From the NCBI RefSeq assembly GCF_008033135.1, contig NZ_CP041335.1:2485925-2549924 (forward strand): a stretch of 64,000 nt of DNA, in the 5' to 3' direction. Below, piece after piece: positions 1 through 6,492 of this stretch (positions are counted from its first letter, which is position 1; every line of letters starts with the position of its first letter). The translations under genes were made by a program, and so were the position numbers. Below the pieces are notes generated by a model. The model did no database searches. It had not been told where the DNA came from and saw only the letters and a list, made by a program, of their open reading frames with translations. This stretch comes from Chitinolyticbacter meiyuanensis. Its GTDB lineage: Bacteria > Pseudomonadota > Gammaproteobacteria > Burkholderiales > Chitinibacteraceae.

Positions 1-1058
1 ACAAGGAAATAGCGAGCTGCGCTGATGGCATTCTGCAAGGAAGAAGCTCTTCCCTGGGGCCCGACTCCGATCGCGTGCAACTGGTTTTGCGGCTGGGGGA
101 CCACGTCAAACACCGGCGACAGCCCAAAACCTCCGGCAAAGTGATACGTAAATCCGTGGTTCCGCAGATGGTCGTCGGTGTTGCCGATCGCCACGTTCAG
201 CACCATGCGCCGGAATAGCTCGCGGCAGTCCGCTTCAGGACTAGTGGAGACCTGCTTGATGATGTCGGCAATTCCCACATAGCTGTAGCGACCGTACACG
301 TCTTCCTCACGAACCCGATGCATCCCAAGTAGGGTGTGCGCGCTAAGATAGTGCTGCGGTGTGCCGTCTGCATCCCGGTCGAAGCGTTCAACGAGCAACA
401 CCGGCTGCCCTTGAATCTCGACGAGTTCGGTCTCCGGCACCTGGATGCCGATCTGCCTGGCGATGGCTAGGCTGGCGTGCTCTGCGCGCACTTCATCGTG
501 TGCATCCCCGCAGCTTCCGAACTTGGCGAGCCATTCACGACCGCGGTGCATCATGATGGTTTTGGGTCGTGCGCCACCCATGCCGAGACCACCGCGGAGA
601 AGTTGCATCGCGGCCGGTTTCGAGAACGGTGAGCCGGCATCGATCTCAGTAATCACTTCAGCGATATCGGCCAGGTCGTCAAAGCTAGCCACGGGATGGC
701 GCTCCAGCACGCGATCGCTGGCCCCGGAAAACCTCAGCGCCCCCACGCCGCTACCTCGCACAGCCAGCAGCCACTCGATTTCATTCCGCGGCGCATGCCG
801 GTGCATCGCGGCATAGACACGCTTACCCCAGCGCTCCGGCGCCGCATCCATGAAGGCGCCGAACAGATAAGGCGAACGGATGGGCGCCCGCGACAACGGC
901 AGATGCAGGGGATCAAGCGGAAAGGCATCGGGCTCGTCCAGCCAGGTGTCGGCGTAGTCGAACTGGAAGTACCCGTCCCGTTGCTGCACCACGCCGGCGA
1001 GTTTGGGACCTTCGGCTTGCGCCACGAATACGTAGGCACGCTGCTGCAATGCAGTCAT
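1..1058 (-). CDS. HipA-family serine/threonine kinase toxin, 3' end outside window
   Basis: Reading from ATG at 1058 gives 352 codons with no stop before the window edge, so the C-terminus is missing. The protein has the HipA kinase layout: a glycine-rich phosphate-binding segment GMGGARPKT near residues 159-167, a lysine in EWLAKFG near 179, the catalytic NTDDHLRNHGF signature near 293-303, and a second metal-binding Asp in SPVFDVV near 318. HipA kinases of this type phosphorylate translation factors or tRNA synthetases and are normally held in check by a HipB antitoxin encoded just upstream. Here the gene before it on the same strand encodes a membrane protein, and the nearest HTH gene (1933) is divergent. 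The fold assignment is firm; toxin activity is inferred. Confidence 0.85.
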   Translation of the reverse strand, partial: MTALQQRAYVFVAQAEGPKLAGVVQQRDGYFQFDYADTWLDEPDAFPLDPLHLPLSRAPIRSPYLFGAFMDAAPERWGKRVYAAMHRHAPRNEIEWLLAVRGSGVGALRFSGASDRVLERHPVASFDDLADIAEVITEIDAGSPFSKPAAMQLLRGGLGMGGARPKTIMMHRGREWLAKFGSCGDAHDEVRAEHASLAIARQIGIQVPETELVEIQGQPVLLVERFDRDADGTPQHYLSAHTLLGMHRVREEDVYGRYSYVGIADIIKQVSTSPEADCRELFRRMVLNVAIGNTDDHLRNHGFTYHFAGGFGLSPVFDVVPQPQNQLHAIGVGPQGRASSLQNAISAARYFL

Positions 1059-1119
1059 GAGTTATCCAGTGACCGGAAGCTTCACGAGAAGGCACCCGAT
1101 CAGGATGGGCCGAACTCGC

Positions 1120-1770
1120 CTATTGGAAATGGAACGGCGCACGTTGCCGTTCCAGTGTGCCTTCACTCAGCTTATCGAACACCATGAACCAGCGACGGGC
1201 AGATTCGAACTCCATCCGCACGAAGAGCTCAGGCCGCATCAGGTCATCCAGCTCCAGCACCAGGCCGGTATTGCGCCAGGCCTGAGCGCCCGACATCGCA
1301 CTCTGAGCATAGGCAAAGGACTGGTGCATCGGGTCGATGCTGGCCGTTTCATACGAGGTGTGGCCGGGCTTCTCGGCACGATAGCGCCGGATCTTGTCGA
1401 TGCTGAACTGATAGCGCGCCTTCTTCTTCCGGTTTCCACCCGGTGGCAGGGTATGCACGGTGATCAGGCGATTGGCGACATCGACCGCGATCGCACTGAC
1501 GTTGGTGTAGTGGTAGTAGTCGGTAGTCGGCGTCACGATCTCTGACGCCAGCTCATTGGACATCGAGCGCGCCTTGCTGCGGATGAAGCGGACGAACAGC
1601 AGAACGCAGAGTAGTGGGATGGCGCATCCGATCCAGAACAAGGGCCAGCTGCCGTTCTGAGTCAGACCAAAGCTCATCACCACCCCGAGAATAAGCCCAC
1701 TGATCGACCAGACCGGCAGGAAGAGCAGCACCATCACGAGATAGGACTTACGGGTTTGCAGAAACTCCAC
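1120..1770 (-). CDS. Two-helix membrane protein of unknown function
   Basis: The 216-residue product has two adjacent hydrophobic helices (about residues 10-35 and 42-62). A basic stretch and a roughly 150-residue soluble domain follow, probably cytoplasmic. The soluble part contains a conserved-looking core (VDVANRLITVHTL, then a basic GGNRKKK turn) that recalls DUF4755-type proteins, but I cannot verify that. It lies 61 bp upstream of the HipA-like gene on the same strand and diverges from the HTH gene at 1933, so the two minus-strand genes may be co-transcribed. A role as membrane partner of the HipA module is only a guess from position. Confidence 0.6.
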   Translation of the reverse strand: MEFLQTRKSYLVMVLLFLPVWSISGLILGVVMSFGLTQNGSWPLFWIGCAIPLLCVLLFVRFIRSKARSMSNELASEIVTPTTDYYHYTNVSAIAVDVANRLITVHTLPPGGNRKKKARYQFSIDKIRRYRAEKPGHTSYETASIDPMHQSFAYAQSAMSGAQAWRNTGLVLELDDLMRPELFVRMEFESARRWFMVFDKLSEGTLERQRAPFHFQ

Positions 1771-1863
1771 TTTCGGACTCCTCGTTGTTTGCGGCCAGAC
1801 CTGGCCTATGCGCGTATGACCACGCGCCCATAAGCGCGCATGTCAACTGAATAGGTGCAAAAA

Positions 1864-1878
1864 CTAAGGAATCCTTAG
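1864..1878. promoter_or_regulatory. Perfect palindrome, likely operator of the HTH regulator
   Basis: CTAAGGA, one A, then TCCTTAG form a perfect 7+7 inverted repeat in the intergenic space between the divergent membrane-protein gene (start 1770) and the HTH gene (start 1933). Its position 55 bp before the HTH start suits autoregulation, and XRE/HipB-type regulators bind short palindromes of this size. A second, looser inverted repeat, ATGCGCG (1808-1814) with CGCGCAT (1835-1841), lies closer to the minus-strand genes. Confidence 0.5.
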
Positions 1879-1932
1879 TGTTGGGTCAAGCACAAACTCA
1901 GAATCTCTTAGCTTTCTTCGGGAAGCTGAGTG

Positions 1933-2259
1933 ATGTCGGACACAAGTCCATTTGGCAAGCGGATGAAGACGTTGCGGAAAGCGGCCAAGCTCAGCCAGGA
2001 GCGGCTGGGCGTGCTGGCCGGGGTGGACGAATTCTCAGCCAGCGCCCGGATCAACCAGTACGAGCGTAGTAAACATGAGCCCGACTTCCAGATGGCAACT
2101 CACTTGGCAGCTGCTCTGAACGCGCCTGTTTCCTACCTCTACGAGCCGGACGACGAGCTCGCCGATTTGATTCTTATGCTTCATCGACTTGATCGAGATA
2201 CCCGGCAGCAGTTGATCAATGGGCTGAGTAGCAGGTTACCGCCCGTGGATGGCACCTAG
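1933..2259 (+). CDS. XRE-family HTH transcriptional regulator
   Basis: This is a 108-residue DNA-binding protein with a Cro/C1-type helix-turn-helix covering roughly residues 8-68: LSQERLGVLAGV as the first helices, INQYERSKHEPDF as the recognition part, then a helix ending SYLYEP. The ATG at 1933 is preferred over the GTG at 1930 because GGAAG (1921-1925) sits 7 bp before it. The C-terminal 40 residues are a helical tail probably used for dimerisation. It diverges from the membrane protein and HipA-like gene and has a perfect palindrome upstream. It could be the HipB-like antitoxin of that kinase in an unusual arrangement, or a self-regulating element repressor. Confidence 0.8.
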   Translation: MSDTSPFGKRMKTLRKAAKLSQERLGVLAGVDEFSASARINQYERSKHEPDFQMATHLAAALNAPVSYLYEPDDELADLILMLHRLDRDTRQQLINGLSSRLPPVDGT

Positions 2260-2360
2260 CGTTCACCTGTCGACTTGGAAGAGCCGATGAAGTGGGCCGG
2301 CAATAAGCTGGGCTGACGTCAAGGGGCTTGGTGTTATTGGCCACAGCGCTGGGACATAAG

Positions 2361-2389
2361 GTCAGCTGACTCAATTTTCGTCATCTGAC
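2361..2389. repeat. Two direct copies of a 10-bp palindrome
   Basis: GTCAGCTGAC (2361-2370) is a perfect 10-bp palindrome. GTCATCTGAC (2380-2389) repeats it with one changed base after a 9-bp spacer, so the centres lie 19 bp apart on nearly the same helix face. The stretch 2260-2360 otherwise holds no gene. The pair could be an operator or part of a recombination or resolution site of the Tn3-like element. No protein can be assigned to it from sequence alone. Confidence 0.4.
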
Positions 2390-2491
2390 GGTGCGCGAGA
2401 TTCCGTTGCCGCTGCCACTCAGGTAAGCTCCGCCCAGACACAGCGGGTCAGTAGCGATGTTGTCGGCAGCGTCGAAAATGTCCTGAACGAT

Positions 2492-2959
2492 GTGGTCAAT
2501 GCAGCGGTAAGTCCGGAACCGGTCCAGCCCATCTTTGCTCCTGTTGCAGGGTCTCCAATTCTTCGACTCGACAGGGAGTTGAGGGAACGGCTGTTGACCA
2601 CGGACAAGGAGGTCGCTCAGCTGAACAACCACCGCATGTTCCTGGCACTCTCCGATCGCCTGTTCCAGTTGGAGCGGGTTTTTTTTACGTGGCCACATTC
2701 GACACAGGTTGCTTGGGCCGGGCGGCGCATCGTATTTCTGTTCGGGTTGGCCAACTCGCCTCAAAATCTTTACTACGATATAGAACTTCGTGGTGCTAGG
2801 AATGCGGGAGCTGCGGGCGGCTGTCCGTTGATAACCACGACGATAGTTACGAAGAACAGGATCTTCATTCCTATCCCTCCAGAGCTCATGAACTGCTTCA
2901 AGGTTGCAGATGATCCCATCGAGTTTTACGTACGCTTCGATTTGCTCGGTCACAAGTAG
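2492..2959 (+). CDS. Hypothetical protein upstream of OLD nuclease, possibly 5'-truncated
   Basis: I do not recognise this 155-residue protein. From about residue 30 it runs LDRELRERLL, then a beta-rich domain with ITTTIVTKNRIFIPIPPEL and ending VRFDLLGHK. GTG at 2492 is the only conventional start, but the frame stays open back to 2360. That upstream part reads like protein (DSVAAATQVSSAQTQ, then VGSVENVLNDVV), with no ATG, GTG or TTG start and no clear ribosome site. The gene may therefore have lost its 5' end, or it may use a CTG. It ends 51 bp before the OLD-type nuclease on the same strand and may be its partner. The opposite-strand reading of the same DNA looks non-coding. Confidence 0.5.
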   Translation: MVNAAVSPEPVQPIFAPVAGSPILRLDRELRERLLTTDKEVAQLNNHRMFLALSDRLFQLERVFFTWPHSTQVAWAGRRIVFLFGLANSPQNLYYDIELRGARNAGAAGGCPLITTTIVTKNRIFIPIPPELMNCFKVADDPIEFYVRFDLLGHK

Positions 2960-3010
2960 CCGTCACAATAGTTTCGGCCATGCAAGAGATTCTCGCTAGG
3001 GGCAGGATAA

Positions 3011-4978
3011 TTGAAACTCGTTAAAGTGCATGTCACTAATTTTCGTTCGGTTGAAGACAGCGGTGAATTTGATGCAGGCCAGGTGGTCTGCTTGGTCGGC
3101 AAGAATGAAGCGGGCAAAAGTGCACTTTTAAGCGCACTTGCAGCTTTAAATCCACACCCATTAACACCAGCAACGTTCGAGAAAGAACGGGACTATCCGA
3201 GACGACGCCTCGCTTCATACAAGGAGCGCCACAACGAAAGCGAAGCCTTGGCTGTCGCAACGGAGTGGACTTTAAGCGACGATGAAGTGGCGGAGGTGAG
3301 TGAGTTCTTGGGCGTGGATGCATTGACGAGTCCAAATTTCAAAGTGACGCGTAAGTATGGCGGCGATTTGCAGTTCGAACATACCATCAACTTTGGTGTT
3401 GTCTTCGATCACTTGTTTTCGACATTCGCACTCAGCGGTGAAGAAATTGCTGCTTTGGTTGAGGCAAGAACTACAAATGAGTTAATCACGGCGTTAAAAA
3501 AACTTGAGGAACCGACGGATGCTCAGAAAAGGCTGAAAACCCATCTTGAGGAGAAAGGCACTGCAACGCAGCAACTGAATTCCTATCTCGAGGCGCGACT
3601 GCCGAAATTCATGTACGTGGCAGCTTATGACCGAATGGACGGCACTGTTCAATTTAACCAAATTCAGCAGTTAAGAAGTCAAGGCCTGCTGAACCGAGAC
3701 GAGCATCGCGGCAAAAAGCTGTTTTTGGAGTTCCTCGAATATGCTGGCATCTCGCTCGACGAGTTGCTAAGCCAAAATACATACGAAACATATAACGCGG
3801 TGCTCCAAGCCGCCTCGAACAAGATCACCGATCAAATTCTCGAGTATTGGACGCAAAACCCAGATCTCTTGGTGGAGGTGCGAGTCGCGGCAGGTATGCC
3901 AGGTGATCCCGCCCCATTCAATGAAGGCTCCATTGCTCGTGCGCGCATCTTCAATTCGCTACACCGTGTTGACACTCCTTTCTCCGAACGCAGCGCCGGG
4001 TTTGTTTGGTTTTTCTCGTTCCTGGTGAAGTTTGCCCAAGTCAAAAACGAGCCGAACCCGGTCATCCTTCTGCTTGACGAGCCGGGGCTCACATTGCACG
4101 GCAAGGCACAAGGGGATCTGCTTCGGTTCTTTAAGGAAAAGCTTGCTCCCCATCACCAAATTATCTATTCCACTCACTCACCCTTTATGGTGCCAGCGGA
4201 CGACCTGGCCTCCATCCGCGTCGTGCAAGACATCATCGAAATAAAGAATGGCAGGCGTACCCCCCTGGGGACCAAAGTTCGCGAGGATGTGCTGACGCAA
4301 GATCCCGACACCTTGTTCCCACTACAAGCCGCGCTCGGGTACGACCTAACGCAGTCCCTTTTTGTCGGGGAGAATACGCTTCTGGTGGAAGGGCCAGGCG
4401 ACATCCTTTACATTCAAGCGCTGAGCGACGCGCTCCGCCGGCGAAACCGGGCAACCTTGGACCCTCGTTGGGTGATATGTCCGGCTGGTGGTATCGACAA
4501 AATTCACTCTTTTGCGAAGCTCTTTGCGGGAAACGCTCTCAACATTGCAGTGTTGTCCGATCAAGCTGCCGGTGATAAACGAAAGATTGAAGATCTGCGA
4601 AAGTCACAAATCCTGAAGGCAGGACAGTTCCATACGGTTGCCGAGCTGCTCGATCGGCCAGAGGCGGATATCGAGGACTTGTTTGCGCCTGGGCTTTTCG
4701 CCGAGATCTTGAACCACACCTATTCGCTGCCGGCGGAACATACGCTATCGACAACGAAATTGGATGCGGCGGATGAAACCACTTCGCGGCTGATCAAAAA
4801 GGCAGAGGCCTACTTCAAGCTATTGCCTGAAACCATTGAGATGCTCGATCACTTTGCGCCAGCGGCGTGGCTGGTACGAAATGGTGAGATGCTCGATGCG
4901 ACCACGCCCGAAGTAAACGAAACACTGGACCGGGCAGAGTTGGTGGTTAGAACCTTCAATGCCCTGCTTGAGCGCTGA
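3011..4978 (+). CDS. OLD-family ATP-dependent endonuclease (AAA ATPase + TOPRIM)
   Basis: The 655-residue product is an SMC/RecF-like ATPase fused to a TOPRIM nuclease. It opens MKLVKVHVTNFRSV, as RecF-like ATPases do. The Walker A is GKNEAGKS (residues 30-37). The Walker B is VILLLDEP with D356/E357, followed by a switch histidine in IIYSTHSPF. The TOPRIM half starts LLVEGPGDI with its metal-binding Glu near residue 460 and continues to AVLSDQAAGDK. The TTG start at 3011 is supported by GGGGCAGG just upstream. It has no UvrD-like helicase partner in sight, so it fits class 1 OLD rather than Gabija. OLD proteins act in phage exclusion; here the gene is cargo of a Tn3-like element and visibly more AT-rich than the T6SS region. 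Confidence 0.85.
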   Translation: MKLVKVHVTNFRSVEDSGEFDAGQVVCLVGKNEAGKSALLSALAALNPHPLTPATFEKERDYPRRRLASYKERHNESEALAVATEWTLSDDEVAEVSEFLGVDALTSPNFKVTRKYGGDLQFEHTINFGVVFDHLFSTFALSGEEIAALVEARTTNELITALKKLEEPTDAQKRLKTHLEEKGTATQQLNSYLEARLPKFMYVAAYDRMDGTVQFNQIQQLRSQGLLNRDEHRGKKLFLEFLEYAGISLDELLSQNTYETYNAVLQAASNKITDQILEYWTQNPDLLVEVRVAAGMPGDPAPFNEGSIARARIFNSLHRVDTPFSERSAGFVWFFSFLVKFAQVKNEPNPVILLLDEPGLTLHGKAQGDLLRFFKEKLAPHHQIIYSTHSPFMVPADDLASIRVVQDIIEIKNGRRTPLGTKVREDVLTQDPDTLFPLQAALGYDLTQSLFVGENTLLVEGPGDILYIQALSDALRRRNRATLDPRWVICPAGGIDKIHSFAKLFAGNALNIAVLSDQAAGDKRKIEDLRKSQILKAGQFHTVAELLDRPEADIEDLFAPGLFAEILNHTYSLPAEHTLSTTKLDAADETTSRLIKKAEAYFKLLPETIEMLDHFAPAAWLVRNGEMLDATTPEVNETLDRAELVVRTFNALLER

Positions 4979-5113
4979 CTGACGACTGCACCAAGCTCAT
5001 CGGGACGCTGCTGCGACCGGCTGATTGCATGCTCTCGCACCCGTCCGTCGTCGCGGTCAGATAGGATGCTGAGCGTACCGGGACGCAAGCCCATTCCGGC
5101 AAAAGGATCATGA

Positions 5114-6439
5114 GTGAGTCAGGTCGACCTTTACCTCGAAGCAGCAGAGCGTGACAACACGCGCCGCAGTTACGAGTCCGCGGTTCGCCATTTTGAAGTT
5201 GAATGGAAGGGTTTGCTGCCCGCCACGCCGGACAGCATCGCGCGCTACCTAGCCGACTATGCCGGCGAGCTCGCGACCTCGACGCTGAAGCAACGTTTGG
5301 CTGCACTGGCGAAATGGCACCAGGAGCAGGGGTTCCCAGATCCCACGAAAGCGACCGTGGTCCGCAAGGTGCTCAAGGGTATCCAGATGCGACACCCGAT
5401 GGTCGCGAAGCAGGCTCACCCGCTGCAGTTGGAGATGCTGACGCAAGCGGTGCAGTGGCTCGACGCCGGGATCGTGCGTTCGCAGGAAGCGCACGACGTG
5501 GCAGCCGAGCGGCGGCTCGTCCGCGATAAGGCACTCCTGCTGTTAGGGTTCTGGCGCGGCTTTCGGGGCGAGGAGCTGACCAGGATTGCGATCGACTTCG
5601 TGGTGGTGGTCCCTGGCAAGGGGTTGCAGATCTTCCTGCCGTATAGCAAGGCAGATCGCCAAGCCACCGGTCGGACCTTCAAAGTGCCTGCCCTCGCCAC
5701 ACTGTGCCCCGTCGCGGCATACGAGGACTGGATTTCGTTGTCGGGGCTGAAAGAGGGGCCTGTGTTCCGCGCAGTTGACCGTCACGGCAACATCCGCTCG
5801 GCTGGTTTGCACGCTAACAGCCTCATTCCGATCTTGCGCCAGATCCTGTCCTCCAGCGGCGTCGATGCCGCCACAACGTATAGCGGGCACTCGCTGCGGA
5901 GAGGGTTCGCGAACTGGGCGGCTGGGAATGGCTGGGATCTGAAGACACTCATGAAGTACGTCGGGTGGCGCGACGTGGCATCGGCAATGCGCTACATCGA
6001 CGCGAGTGATGTTTTTGCGATGTCGGCGCTGCCCGTTGAAACCAATGTCCGCACCGATCCCCTTGTCCCGCTGGGGGCTGCTCCATTGGCCATGGAATCG
6101 ACTACCGCGCCTCCGCTGGCCGCCGCACCTGCACCTTTACCTCCTCGATACACGCTTGAAGTCGAGGCCACCATCAAGCTTGCCCGTTACAACAGCCAAG
6201 TGCGTGGCCAGCCGCAGGCGCAACGGCTCATTGAAGAGATTTGCCTGGCTCCTCATCGTATGACCCGCCTCGACAAAGAAGGGACGAAGTTCCGTCTGCT
6301 CATTGAGAAGGAGAACGATGAGCTTGTCGAAGAGGAGATTTACCACCTGATCGACGAAATGTACCGGATAGCCGACAACCATCATTGCTTTCTGGAGGTT
6401 AGGCTTCATGATCGCGCAGGAGGGCGCTACTGGAGTTAG
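5114..6439 (+). CDS. Tyrosine recombinase of the Tn3-like element, with C-terminal extension
   Basis: This is a 441-residue site-specific integrase. The SAM-like core-binding domain covers about residues 1-95 and the catalytic domain about 130-300. Catalytic residues visible are Arg151 in FRGEEL, Lys179 in YSKADR, His259 and Arg262 in GHSLRRG, and Tyr294 in AMRYIDAS. GTG at 5114 follows AAGGA at 5102-5106. A Pro/Ala-rich linker (about 310-345) leads to a further 95 residues of unknown fold, so it is much longer than TnpI of Tn4430. It lies 53 bp upstream of tnpA on the same strand, which suggests that it resolves transposition cointegrates in place of a serine resolvase. The resolution site is not identified; 4979-5113 is the natural place to look. 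Confidence 0.85.
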   Translation: MSQVDLYLEAAERDNTRRSYESAVRHFEVEWKGLLPATPDSIARYLADYAGELATSTLKQRLAALAKWHQEQGFPDPTKATVVRKVLKGIQMRHPMVAKQAHPLQLEMLTQAVQWLDAGIVRSQEAHDVAAERRLVRDKALLLLGFWRGFRGEELTRIAIDFVVVVPGKGLQIFLPYSKADRQATGRTFKVPALATLCPVAAYEDWISLSGLKEGPVFRAVDRHGNIRSAGLHANSLIPILRQILSSSGVDAATTYSGHSLRRGFANWAAGNGWDLKTLMKYVGWRDVASAMRYIDASDVFAMSALPVETNVRTDPLVPLGAAPLAMESTTAPPLAAAPAPLPPRYTLEVEATIKLARYNSQVRGQPQAQRLIEEICLAPHRMTRLDKEGTKFRLLIEKENDELVEEEIYHLIDEMYRIADNHHCFLEVRLHDRAGGRYWS

Positions 6440-6492
6440 CCTGATGAAAGAATGTGGCGCGCTCGTCGACCAACGCTCCCTGCAGGTGGTAC

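Noticed and set aside
2381..2953. Minus-strand 190-codon frame opposite the hypothetical gene at 2492
   Set aside because: The plus-strand reading is more protein-like, is co-directional with and close to the OLD gene, and the minus-strand product has scattered Cys/Trp/Arg runs typical of antisense.
3011..4978. Gabija or PARIS defence system
   Set aside because: No UvrD-like helicase (GajB) or separate TOPRIM gene (AriB) is adjacent; the downstream genes are a recombinase and a transposase. The protein fits stand-alone OLD better.
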